Origin: Brachypodium distachyon | Taxonomy: Eukaryota > Streptophyta > Magnoliopsida > Poales > Poaceae | Assembly: GCF_000005505.3 (NCBI RefSeq) | Contig: NC_016132.3 | Location: forward strand, 18,900,501 to 18,964,500 | Length of the DNA stretch: 64,000 nt | Direction: 5' to 3' | Part shown: one piece after another, positions 22,165 through 32,662 of the stretch | Numbering within the stretch: position 1 is the first letter of the stretch | How the letters are laid out: the number at the start of each line of letters is the position of its first letter | The notes under the pieces: generated by a model | Seen by the model: only the letters and a program-made list of their open reading frames with translations | Told to the model about the DNA's origin: nothing | The model's database searches: none | Program-made: the position numbers and the translations under genes

Positions 22165-23023
22165 ATGGGAAGCCCAACACCGTTCGGCAACATACCACCG
22201 TTTACCAGAGTCTACTACCCCTCCACGGATGACGACCAGTTGTTCAGTGCCTCTTTGGCGGCACTGTGTGCGTTCCTTGACCTGCCACCACCCAGGTTCA
22301 GAGGCCGAGTCGAGACCGCCGCACCCGAGGGATGGCAGCCACGGTGGGAGATCGAGGCGAAGATCCGCGGGCGTGAGATCGCGCCAGCAACGCCGGATAT
22401 CACCTTCATCAGCCGCTACCCCACCTTCGAGCAGGGCCTTCAGTTCGCCATGCAGTGCGCCTTCGCACAGGTGTGCCGGGACTATCGGCACGAGTTCCCC
22501 GAGGACTCCCCCTTTTGGAAAGCGGAACCATGCATGCTCAGCAGTGGCTACAACCAACGACGAGGATGCAACCCCAGTGACGACCCACTTCGAGAACATG
22601 GAGATAAACACCGTGGACTTGGAGTCTTGCCTCGAGCACGAGATGACCAGGGCCGACCTAGCCGAGGAGCAGGTTGGTAATCTGCTGGAAGAGAAGACCC
22701 AGTGGCTGGAGGACAAGGCCGTGTTGGAGAACACTGTCCTCAACATGGGAGACGCCATCGAGCAGCTGCAGTATGAGAGGGACCAGGCTCGCTACTACTG
22801 CGAGCAGTTCCAGGCGTTCATCGCAGCCGCAGCCGCACCAGCTGCTGCACGGGCGCCTGTTCAGATCCCACCTCCGCCACAGGATCAGGAGATGGAGCCT
22901 CAGGAGGAGGAACCGACTGAGGAGGAGGAGCCCCAGGAGGTCCACGAGATGGACACCCCTGCCACCAACACCCGCTCCAAGAGGAAGGCGAACGGGACCG
23001 CACCATCAGCCACACTTCCTTAG
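22165..23023 (+). pseudogene. Element C additional ORF upstream of gag
   Basis: The ATG at 22165 follows TTCTATAG. The first part (to about 22530) encodes a Pro- and Arg-containing region with the segment PTFEQGLQFAMQCAF; a frameshift then moves to the frame ending TAG at 23021. The second part is a coiled coil (about 22610-22800, many Leu, Glu and Gln), an Ala/Pro linker, a very acidic stretch of Glu and Pro, and a basic tail with KRKA, possibly nuclear. It sits between the LTR and gag, in the same direction. Similar coiled-coil proteins precede gag in some grass gypsy elements, but I do not recognise a named domain. Role unknown. Confidence 0.6.
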
Positions 23024-23317
23024 ACTTGTTGATGCCTGCCAGTTTTATCAGTCCTTATCGTTATCGGTATTGCGAGTTAGTCATTGACCATGCAATCCAT
23101 GTGTATGGCAATGTAGATCGATTGCTTTTTACTCGTACTCTTTTCTTATGGGTAGTGTCTCATCATGAACAAGTGTGATTTGCTATAATTTCCAAAACCT
23201 TTTTTATGATTGATTGAGTGTATGATTGATATATGCTTGAGTTACTATCTTGTCTTGTGGGCTTAGACATCCTTAGCTCAATTCTATCTATTTCCTCATC
23301 TTTGCTACCCTAAACAG

Positions 23318-24373
23318 ATGCCTCCGAGACGCCAGAACCCCGCCAACATCGCCGAGGCTAACAACGCCGAAGCAGAAGGGAATGCTGCAACTATGCAGCA
23401 ACTGTTGGCAGCACAGACCCAATTCTTTCAGATGATCACGCAGCAGTTAGCCAACAACAACGCCAACCACCAGCAGAACCTCAACAACAACCAGCAACAC
23501 CACCCTCCACAAGTGGATATGCTGACCAGGTTCTTGCGTTTGCGCCCACCCACCTTCTCTAGCTCACTAGAGCCAATAGTGGCAGACGACTGGCTCCGCA
23601 CAGTAAACAAGAACTTGGTGACAATCAATTGCACCAAGGAAGAGAAGGTGAGATTTGCAGCTCACCTATTGGAAGGACCAGCTGCAACCTGGTGGGAGAA
23701 CTACCAGATCACCACCCCCATCAAGCATGTCACCTGGGACATGTTCCAAGAAGCCTTCCGCACCGCCCACATCTCAGCAGGGGTGCTTAATTTGAAGAAG
23801 AAGGAGTTCCTATGGCTCAGACAAGGAAGTCGCACTATGGTCGAGTTCATCGACCAGTTCAATAGCCTCGCCCGCTATGCACCGGACGAGGTGAACACGG
23901 ATGCTAAGCGCCGAGAGAGATTCTTGGACGCACTGAACGATGAACTCTCCGTTCAGTTGGCTGTTGCTTACACTCCTACCTACCAATCGCTCGTTGACAA
24001 GGCGATTGTGTTGGAGAACAAGCTCCACCAGATGGAGAGCCGCAAGAGGAGACTCCATCAAGGAGGCTCTCACGCCAGGCCACATCAGAAGCGGCGCATC
24101 ACCCAAGACGGCAGTGGCAGTTCGTCTGTGCACAGGGCCGGGGGCCACAATGACAGACGCAGTGGAGGGTATGGCCATCAGAACCGCCATACCGAAAACA
24201 ACAACAGCAGCAGCAAGCACCAGCAGCAGAATCAGCAGCACCAACAGCGCCCGAGGCACCACAACTGGAATGGTAACCACAATGGAGGTGGAAACCAGAA
24301 TGGCAATGGAAAGGGGCACACCAACGGCAATGGAGCCGGACAGAACCGCAACCCTGGCCAGGACATGAGCTAG
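23318..24373 (+). CDS. Element C gag (Tekay/Del-like Ty3/gypsy)
   Basis: The frame is open for 351 codons from ATG 23318, which directly follows CTAAACAG, a possible 3' splice site. Residues 1-65 are Asn/Gln-rich. Residues about 75-230 form the retrotransposon gag core, with WWENYQ near residue 125 and later FLDALNDELSVQL. The tail is basic, then Asn/Gln/His-rich. A TAG at 24371 separates it from the zinc knuckle in the next part of the same frame ([14 protein letters not shown]). TAG for CAG is likely, so the original protein probably ran on into protease. It would form the capsid of the element particle. Confidence 0.9.
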   Translation: MPPRRQNPANIAEANNAEAEGNAATMQQLLAAQTQFFQMITQQLANNNANHQQNLNNNQQHHPPQVDMLTRFLRLRPPTFSSSLEPIVADDWLRTVNKNLVTINCTKEEKVRFAAHLLEGPAATWWENYQITTPIKHVTWDMFQEAFRTAHISAGVLNLKKKEFLWLRQGSRTMVEFIDQFNSLARYAPDEVNTDAKRRERFLDALNDELSVQLAVAYTPTYQSLVDKAIVLENKLHQMESRKRRLHQGGSHARPHQKRRITQDGSGSSSVHRAGGHNDRRSGGYGHQNRHTENNNSSSKHQQQNQQHQQRPRHHNWNGNHNGGGNQNGNGKGHTNGNGAGQNRNPGQDMS

Positions 24374-25926
24374 GTGGAGTGTTTCAAGTGCCACAAGATG
24401 GGGCACAACTCCAGCGATTGCCCAGAGAAGAATGGAGGGAATGGGATTAAGCTAAACCCGTTCCAGAAAGGCAACGTGAACCACATCGACGTGGAAGAGA
24501 TCACCGAGGAGCAAGGTATAGTCATCGGTACCTTTAGCATCAATTCATTTAAAGCTTTAGTACTGTTTGATACCGGTGCATCTCATTCATTCATCTCAAG
24601 AGGATTTGTGCGTCAAAATGGATTACCTATTAGCACACTAGCAAACCCCATGAAGGTAAATTCACCAGGGGGAGAATTGATAGCCGCCTATGACAGCCGC
24701 GGGCTAAGTATGGAAATAGGGAAACACACCTTCCCCACGGACCTAATAATAATAGGGTCCAAGGGTTTGGATGTCATCCTAGGAATGGATTGGCTGGCCA
24801 AGTATGAGGGACTCATAGATTGTGTCAGAAGAACCATCACCCTCACCACCCCAGAGAATAAGAGAATCCGTTTCAAGTCTGCTTTTGAACTTAAGAGACC
24901 TAAGGTCAATTCTCTTAAGGGGCTTCCAATAGTGAATGAGTATCCGGATGTTTTCCCGGAGGAGTTGCCAGGTATGCCACCAGACCGTGATGTAGAGTTT
25001 CTTATCGAATTGATGCCTGGAAGTGGACTCATAGCCAAGAGACCATATAAGATGGCTGTGGATGAGTTAAAGCAATTGAAGAAGCAGCTAACTGAACAGT
25101 TAGCGAAAGGTTTCATCCGCCCCAGTTCATCACCATGGGGAGCACCTGTCCTGTTTGTCGAGAAGAAGGACAAAAGCCAACGGATGTGTATCGATTATCG
25201 GTCACTAAATGAGGTGACGATAAAGAATAAATATCCCTTGCCTATCATCAACGATCTTTTCGACCAGTTGGAAGGAGCCTGGGTGTGCTCAAAGATCGAT
25301 CTGCGATCAGAGTATTTTCAGCTGAAAATCCGAGAGATGGATATACCCAAGACGGCATTCACCACTAGGTATGGACTGTATGAGTATACCGTGATGCCAT
25401 TTGGATTGACCAATGCACCAGCATACTTCATGAACATGATGAACAAAGTGTTCATGAAATTCTTGGACAAGTTTGTCGTGGTGTTCATCGACATGAGCAG
25501 CATCTGCGCATGGTTTTAGAGAAGCTGAGAGTGCACAAGTTGTACGCCAAGTTAAGCAAGTGTGACTTTTGGTTGTCAGAAGTCAGTTTCCTCGGACACA
25601 TCGTGTCAGGAGCAGGAGTAGCTGTCGACCCAGCTAAGGTGACCGCTGTTACAGAATGAGAGTCACCCAAGAACGTTGGAGATATCCGCAGTTTCCTAGG
25701 ACTCGCGGGATATTATAGGAGATTCATTGAGAACTTCTTCAAGATCGCTAAACCTATGACTGAACTATTAAAGAAAGAGAAGAAGTTTGCCTGGAATGAA
25801 AAATGTGAAGAGAGTTTCCAGGAGTTAAAGAAGAGATTAGTGTCCGCACCTATTCTTGTGTTGCCAAACCTGCAAGAGGACTTTCAAGTTTATTGCGACA
25901 CTTCACATCAAGGTTTGGGAGGAGTA
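24374..25926 (+). pseudogene. Element C protease and reverse transcriptase (truncated)
   Basis: The frame continues from gag after the TAG: a CCHC knuckle (24380-24421), aspartic protease with [12 protein letters not shown] near 24565, then RT with [11 protein letters not shown] near 24940, the basic palm entry [12 protein letters not shown] and MCIDYRSLN near 25185. The catalytic motif is cut: FID is followed at about 25491 by a deletion that removes the second Asp and shifts the frame, ending in a TAG at 25517. RNase H-side sequence continues in another frame with a TGA at 25657 (WESPKN expected), up to FQVYCDTSHQGLGG. At 25926 it jumps into the LTR end, so most RNase H, integrase and any chromodomain are missing. 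Confidence 0.9.
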
Positions 25927-26068
25927 TGGATGATACGATGTAATAAAGTACTTTTGACCTTTGTATCTTGGTATTACATCTTGAAACCGTGTGTGCTAGT
26001 GAGTCGATCCAGGGACTAGCACAAATAAGCACAGAGATCGAACCCTTGTAAGGGGGAGGATCGCTTCA
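25927..26068 (+). repeat. Element C 3' LTR remnant (last 142 bp)
   Basis: From GGATGATACG onward it follows the end of LTR F (63815-63948), including GTGAGTCGATCCAGGGACTA and the terminal GGGGGAGGATCGCTTCA. Beyond 26068 CACTA coding sequence begins abruptly, so this is the right boundary of element C. The left duplication lies outside the window and cannot be checked. Confidence 0.88.
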
Positions 26069-27444
26069 GATTATCACGCAATTACTTCCAGTTGCAATAA
26101 GAGGTGCCTTGGAGCCATGGGTCAGAGAGACGGTCATGAAGCTTTGTGACTTCTTTGACACAATCGGGCAAAAATCCATCACGGTGGAACGCTGCCTCCA
26201 GCTGAAGGATTCAATGATACAAATTTTGTGTGAATGTGAGATGTTCTTCCCTCCAACATTCTTCGATATCATGGTATATCTGATGGTCCATATCACCGAC
26301 GAGATAATCCTACTAGGGCCCTCATTTCTGCACAACATGTATGGGCCCGAACGATACAACGGGGTGCTGAAGCGGTATGTTCGTAACAGAGGGCATCCGG
26401 AAGGTAGCATCATGCAAGGATACCATGCAGAAGAGTGTGTGGAGTACGCCACTGATTGGTTGGCGGATCGCAAACCCATAGGAGTACCCGAATCACGACA
26501 TAAGGGCAAACTAGAAGGTGAAGGTGAGCTTGGCCGGAAGGTTCTGGATGTGTATTCATCGGGGAGAGAGGACGACTATATGAGAGCACATACAATGGTG
26601 CTACAATATATGTACGAGGTCCATCCTTTCATCGACATGCATATGGAAGAACTTGAAAACCGGTACCCTAACAGGAGTGCTGAGTGGACACACAAGACCC
26701 ACAATGCAACATTCGCCATGTGGCTCAAGAGTTTTTGTTATGCCAGGGTGGCAGCAAATGAAGAAGAAAGGACCGCTTAAAAGTTCTCGCGGCTACCCGA
26801 CGGCTGCGTAGTGACTTACCAGTCGTACGCAATGAACGGGTATACGTACTACACCAAGGATCAAGATCGTAAGAGCAGTTACCAAAATAGCGGTATAGTG
26901 CTGGTTGCTGAGACTAGTTCTAATAACCAAGGCACTACAGAAGTGTACTATGGCGTGATCGAAGAGATCTGGGAGCTTGACTACACCTTCACCACCATCC
27001 CCATGTTCCGTGTCAGATGGGCACGTGATGTCAGACAAGAAGATCATAGATTCACAACAATGACCCTGCCTCGTGAGGTTCCTCGTCATAAAGTGGACGC
27101 GAAGAAAAATCCCGGCAAGATGGGAACCATGGTAGTTTGCTTCAAAATGCAAACAAGTTTTCTTCATCGACGACCCGACAAGCAAGAACCGTGTTCTCGT
27201 AAGGAGAGGGAAAAGAAGCATAGTTGGCGTCGACGGAGTTACTTCACAACAAGACTATGAAGGTTTTCCTGATCCAACGTCAAAGCAAGAAGAAGAAGAA
27301 GCATCACGGAAAATCCAGACAAGGAAGAAGTCAAGACCTGAGGCAAGAGAGGAGGCATACGCTAGAAGCGGCCACATCGAGACCCTAACATATAAGAGGA
27401 AGGAGAAGACCAGAAAGAAGAAGAAGGACAAGATTGTGGAATAG
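26069..27444 (+). pseudogene. CACTA (En/Spm) TNP2-type transposase, C-terminal part
   Basis: The sequence reads LLPVAIRGALEPWVRETVMKLCDFF at its start, then CEMFFPPTFFDIMVYLMVH and ERYNGVLKRYVRNRGHPEGSI. This is the DUF4218-like region next to the TNP2 transposase domain. A TAA at 26778 follows EERTA; CAA to TAA would restore the frame. Beyond it comes a DUF4216-like part (26785-27140: YTYYTKDQD, VYYGVIEEIWELDY, FRVRWARD). A frameshift near 27150 leads to a Lys/Arg/Glu-rich tail ending TAG at 27442. The catalytic N-terminal part is absent because element C interrupts it on the left. It would cut and join CACTA ends if intact. Confidence 0.85.
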
Positions 27445-27499
27445 TTGAATATTTGTGTATCTTTTCGTAGTTGATGTTTAACGATGCTTTTGAATGGAA

Positions 27500-27880
27500 A
27501 ATTGTAACTTGTATTATGTCAAATTTGAAATCAAAAGTCTTAAATATGTTCTGAATTTGAAATAACTTGTTCAAATTTGAAATCAAAAATATGTTCTGAA
27601 TTTGAAATATCTTGTTCAAATTTGATAGCAAAATGTCTTAAATAACTTGTTCAAATTTGAAATCAAAAATACGTTCAGAATTTGAAATAACTTGTTCAAA
27701 TTTGATAGCAAAATGTCTTAAATAAATTGTTCAAATTTCAAATCAAATGTCTTCTTGTTCAAATTTCAAATAAAATGTCTTAAATATGTTCTAAATTTGA
27801 AATAAATTGTTCAAATTTGAAATCAAATGTCTTAAATATTTTCTAAACTTCAAAATAACGTGATCAAATTTCATGGAAAA
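27500..27880. repeat. Degenerate AT-rich tandem repeat
   Basis: Units built from TTCAAATTTGAAATCAAA and ATGTCTTAAATAACTTG recur about eight times with variable spacing. They lie in the 3' part of the CACTA remnant. No coding. Confidence 0.75.
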
Positions 27881-28209
27881 AAATTACCCCACCTAGTCAA
27901 CACGGCTTTTCGGGTTCGGGTTCAAGCCCAGTCCGGTAAACCAGGGAGCTCCCTAATACCTACTAATGCCGGTTTGACCGGGCACATAGGGCTTTGACCG
28001 AGCCCACCAAGTACAATCGGACCGGCAACCGGGCCCACAGGCCAGGAACAGAGCACAACTGGGCTCAAGAGCACAACCGGGCCCACATGCCAGGAATAGA
28101 GCAGAGTACTACGGGGAATTGAATCGGAAGTGATGACCGAGTTGAAGATTCCTATTTATGATGGTCGAAATGGCTGTAAACAAGCGAGGTGGGACTAAAC
28201 TCCCAACTC
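27881..28209. other. Non-coding stretch inside the CACTA remnant
   Basis: A Pro/Gly-codon-free GC-richer segment with a short imperfect duplication (AACCGGGCCCACA...CCAGGAA at about 28035 and 28075). No gene is supported. Confidence 0.5.
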
Positions 28210-28612
28210 GCTTCGTGGAAGCTCGCGCTAAGGAGCACCAGTGGCGGTGAAAACAGAAGAACCGCCACTCGTACTGAGCACTAGTGGCGGTGCGGGCAAC
28301 TAAAACAGCCACTGGTATGATTTTTCTTTTCTCGCCTATTTTTCTATCATTTTTCTTTATGCTATTCTTTTCTTTTTATTTCAATAATAGGAAGTTTGAG
28401 AGAGAATTTTGGTATAAATTCGTAAGCCGCTGATACGCTTTAACCACTAGTGGCGGTGAGTGCACGGCAAACCGCCACCGCTATCGAGCACTTGCAGCGG
28501 TGCTTGCAACTACACCCGCCACTGGTATTATTCGTAGGATCATTAGAGACCCTAAGTTTGTATACCACCTATCAGTGGCGGTTCTCACGGCAAAAACCGC
28601 CAGTGGTGATGA
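28210..28612. repeat. CACTA-type subterminal repeats
   Basis: CCACTAGTGGCGGT, AACCGCCACTGG and close variants occur at least eight times in both orientations (near 28222, 28250, 28270, 28305, 28445, 28475, 28515, 28575, 28600). Short inverted repeats near each end are where CACTA transposase binds. The terminal CACTAC/GTAGTG itself is not seen, so the element end is damaged or lies elsewhere. Confidence 0.75.
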
Positions 28613-28991
28613 ATTTCCAATAAGCTAATAAATTCATATTATATTCTCTGGGTTTTAAATAAATACACCACCTCTTATTTTATGTGTATAATAAGATTGT
28701 TTATCCTCAATAAACTTTTGAACCATAAATTCAAATGTTATATACCCGAATTTCTATGATTTAGTGTCATTATGTGTGGCTTTTGTGCTATAAAAATTCT
28801 ATAAAATTCATTTTACTCAAACAATTGTCAAATTTGGTGTGGACACTTCCCTATTGCTATAGAACACCCATAAAAAAAATTCAAGTTCAAACAAAAAAAA
28901 AAACATGTCACATTTGGTTCATGGGGTTGGATGGTTTCTGAGAGATCTACCCTAGATGGTTCCAAAACGATAAACGAAAGTGAAAAAAAAA
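28613..28991. other. AT-rich stretch, no gene seen
   Basis: Low-complexity AT-rich sequence lies between the CACTA subterminal repeats and element D. It ends in a run of A next to the start of element D. Confidence 0.5.
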
Positions 28992-29828
28992 TGTCATAAT
29001 AGTGGCCCACGGGGTCCCACTGATACGGGACGCGTGGGTCGCCAGTGACGAAGCCCCGTCAGGAAGGCACCTGGGAAGCGGCGAGTCCAGGAAGCATGCC
29101 TCGAGGAGGCGGCCTTTGGCGAAGTTAAAGCTAAGGGCCGAGTACAAGATACTCCCGGGAACCCTGGTCCCAGGAAGCCGAAGGAACGCCACCCGGCAAC
29201 TAGCAGGTGCGCTAGCCGGGAGGGTGCGCCCCAGCAACCCGCGCTCGGGCATGCAGGCGAGACCCGCAAAACAGTGAAGACAGGACAAGACGGCGGGCGC
29301 AGTGCATTTAATGCACCGACAGGAGTCTTACACCAGGCCTAGGCTTGCTCAGCAAGGCTAGGGCGACTACCATGAGAACCATTTTTTCTACGGTGTACAG
29401 TGGACCGGGCGCTGCATGGCTCCCAGCATGGATGAGCAAAAGTGTATTCCGACTGACTGTGACACGCGTCTAGGCAACGTGTCACGCTGCATGCATTGGC
29501 ACCTGTGGTATCCCCTTGTCTATAAAAGGAGGACCAATGTCACCGGTCAAATGGTTCCAACCCGAGTGATTAGAACATAGCACAGCATTCACCTAAGTAG
29601 CCAACCCGGGAACTCCCCGGGTGATCTGTATGCACTCAAACTTGTGAATACAACTCAAAAAAAGACGTAGGGTATTACACCTCCGGGTGGCCCGAACCTG
29701 GGTAAAACTCTTGTGTCTCCACTTCGCGTCTATGCCACGCCGGCGATCGCCGAAGCGATCACCTCGCCCTCCACCGAACCAAAAAGGAGGTGCTCGGCAT
29801 CCCCGGTGCCGGAGACCGTGCTCCGACA
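28992..29828 (+). repeat. Element D 5' LTR
   Basis: 837 bp, TG...CA, ending GTGCTCCGACA. TATAAAAGG is at 29521-29529. The block ACACCTCCGGGTGGCCCGAACCTGGG near 29680 is shared with the other Tat LTRs. The primer-binding region TCTAGCGCGCCAGGTAGG follows at 29829. Confidence 0.88.
29521..29529 (+). promoter_or_regulatory. TATA box of element D LTR
   Basis: TATAAAAGG in the context CCCCTTGTCTATAAAAGGAGG, nearly identical to the motif of element B. Confidence 0.62.
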
Positions 29829-29935
29829 TCTAGCGCGCCAGGTAGGAGGCCGTGCAGAAAGCTTCGGTTGACCGCAGGCGTCATCATCGTGAACACCGGC
29901 TTCTTCGCCTACAACTCTTCAACGACTAGCTCGCC

Positions 29936-31990
29936 ATGCCGCCCAAGAAGGCAGACGAGCCCCAGGTCGACTTGCGCGACACTCTCGCCATGCGCACTCG
30001 GTCCCATGACCCTGCGCGCGTGTCACAAGCACAAGGGGACCAGGGGTCCCCTCCACGGCAGCAGCAGCAGTCGCAGCTGCCGCCTCTACCTCCTCGGCCA
30101 TCGGCAGACAACCGGCCGAGGGGGCCTGCGGCTCCCAGCACCGGAGCCTGCCGCACGAGCGGCCAGAATGCCGCACGCACTGGCCAGCGAGTTCACTCGC
30201 GGGCTGAAGACGTGCAGCGGCAGCTGCGCCATCAGCACAGCACGTCGCGTGCAATGCCGACGGAGTCTCGCCCCACTCACCCGAGGGCACCGGGTGACAG
30301 GGCGGAGGGCAGCCGGTCGAAGAATCGGCAGCCTACCGCCCAGACCCTGGCGGAAGCCATCATAGCCGCGCGTGTCATGGTGCACTACGAGCCACCGCGA
30401 GGCACACCAGCACATGAAGCATGGAGTGCGGAGCTAGACGCGCTCCTTGCCATCGTCGCCCAGCAGCCGCAAGGCGAGGGCGCCCCGGCTGGTTCAGGCT
30501 GGGGGCAGAATCTGGGACGCGAAGATGCGCCTCGCATCTCAGGACACGGAGAACACGCTCCCCCGGCGGGAGGGCAAGGAGGCGAGGATCCCGTAGGGTC
30601 CTCGGATTCGTCACTGACCGTTACACGGGGCGACGCATGAGGCGTCCTGAACGCCCGCCAGCAGGACGACCTCCGCCAGTGCTTGGAGCGCCTGCGTCGG
30701 CGTGAAGCAGAACGCCAGCGCCCAGAGGAGCGGGAAGATGCTCCCATGGGCGCCGAGGATGACTGCGCCGCGTTCACTCGCGAGTTGCGCCGGTTGACGT
30801 GGCCCCGCAAGTTCCGAGCGCCGACGCTCGGGACATACGACGGGACCGTGAATCCTAAGGATTTTCTCCTGACCTACACGTTGGGCATGCACGCCATTGG
30901 TGCCAACGACAAGGTTAGGGCCAACTGGTTCCCGATGGTCCTCAAAGGATCAGCGAGGACTTGGTTGCTCAACCTGCCCGCCGGGTCCATAGCCTTCTGG
31001 GCAGACCTGCGCGAGCAGTTCATGAACGCATTCCATGGCGGCTACAACCTCTCCTATTCCATGGCGGCTACAACCATGGCGGAACTGCACACGGTCATGC
31101 AGAAACCGAGGGAGACGTTGCGGGACTTCACCAACAGTTCTCCAACCTCTCCTATTCCATCCTTGAGGCGGAAGCGGCCGCCATCATCAACACGTACTCC
31201 ATCAATGTCCGGGACTCGAAGATGCGTGAGAAGTTCAACATGCACCGGATCCGGACCACAAGGTTTCTCTACACTCTCGCGCACAAGTGGGCGATGGCCT
31301 TGGAAGGGCGCTTGGCGCCCGAGCTTGCCGCCAAAGCAGCGGCAAACCCACCAGAGGGCTCCGGAAAGAAGAGCTCCCGGAAACGCAGCGTGAAGCAAGT
31401 GCTTGCCACGGAGCCAAGGGCTCCCCAGTGGCCCACCAAGAAGGCGGCGTCGGTGGGGGCATCTGGTAGCAAGCCGGCAGCGGCCGCACGCTGCCGCATC
31501 CGCACCAACGCCACCCACGACGCGCAGGACTGCCGCACCCTCCAGACCATCAAGGAGAAGCGCGAGCAGCGCCCCGAGGAGCGTTGCGCTGTCGGGGCTT
31601 GCTTCAACTGCGGGGACATCGGTCACCTCTCCCAGGACTGCCCGAACAACCCCGGCAGCGACAAAGGAGAACCCGCGGGGGGTCGCGGTCAGGCCCGCAG
31701 CGGCAAGGACCGGCCTCCCTGGGGACGCGACAAGCCTCGCGCTGACCAGCACGAGGATGTCTACAGCGACAACAATGCCGACCAGCCCGGTTTCCAGGAG
31801 CCTCGCAACGTCGCCTGCATCCACGGGGGAGCGTATGCTCTCACGTCTCACGCTGCCGTGAAGAGGCTCACGCGTGAGGTCTGCGCCCTCCTCCCCAGCG
31901 TGGAGGCGCAGCAGCCGTTGAGGTGGTCGCATGTGCCGATCACCTTCAACTCGGACGATCACCCGATCCGTCCCTTGGGTTCAGGGGTGC
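29936..31990 (+). pseudogene. Element D gag
   Basis: The ATG at 29936 starts MPPKKADEPQVDLRD. The N-terminal third is Pro/Gln/Arg-rich. A TGA at 30638 interrupts it; the frame continues through LTWPRKFRAPTLGTYDG and ADLREQFMNAF. Near 31040-31070 a short duplication of AACCTCTCCTATTCCATGGCGG is present, and one base is lost near 31130, moving the frame. The zinc knuckle CFNCGDIGHLSQDC (near 31606) is complete, unlike that of A. It ends in linker sequence before the protease. Confidence 0.88.
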
Positions 31991-32662
31991 TCCCCCTCGT
32001 AGTGTCGCCGATCATAAACAACGTGACGGTGACCAAGGTACTGGTGGACAGCAGGGCAAGCCTCAACCTGCTGTCCGCCAAGCTGGTGGAAAGCTTCAGA
32101 TGCCCTTGGAGCAGATGAAGCCCACCGCCCGTTCCGGGGTATCAACCCCGGAGTGGTGCAGCCCATGGGGCGAATCACGCTCCTAGTGACCTTCGGTTCC
32201 CGGGAAGCGTTCCGAACTGAGCACATCATTTTCGATGTGGCTCACACCCCGTTGCCATACAACGGGATCATTGGTCAGCCAGCGCTGATCAAGTTCATGG
32301 CGGCAACCCATTGCGCCTACGGCATGATGACGATGCCGTCAACATACAGCGTTCTCTCCATCAAGTGCGACCTGAAGGACGCTGCTTGGTGCGTGGGCGA
32401 GGTTGGGAAGACCTCCGCAATGGCAAATCCCAGCGACTACGATGTTGCCGGGAACGAGGATCCACTTGCGGGTGAACAACCCGCACAGAAGAAGGCACGA
32501 GCCACTCCCGGGCAGGATGCCGGGGGCAGCTCCAGCTCCAGCCCGCGCGTAAGCAAGGGCACGAAGCTGAAGGAGGAGGGCACCAAGGTCAACAAGGTGC
32601 CCCTGCATGCCGGCAATGAGGCACGCACCGTCTCCATCGGTGCGAGCCTCGGCGACAAATAG
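31990..32662 (+). pseudogene. Element D protease
   Basis: The active-site segment reads VLVDSRASLNLLS where A has VLVDNGAGLNLLS. The Gly needed after the catalytic Asp (Asp-x-Gly) is Arg, a GGG to AGG change, so the protease should be dead. A frameshift near 32100 follows; the frame recovers at 32153 and continues LPYNGIIGQPALIKF to a TAG at 32660 that is in frame with the RT downstream. Confidence 0.87.

Noticed and set aside
22159..22758. 199-codon minus-strand frame opposite the additional ORF of C
   Set aside because: Mirror frame of the coiled-coil ORF; no known domain and the plus strand fits the element direction.
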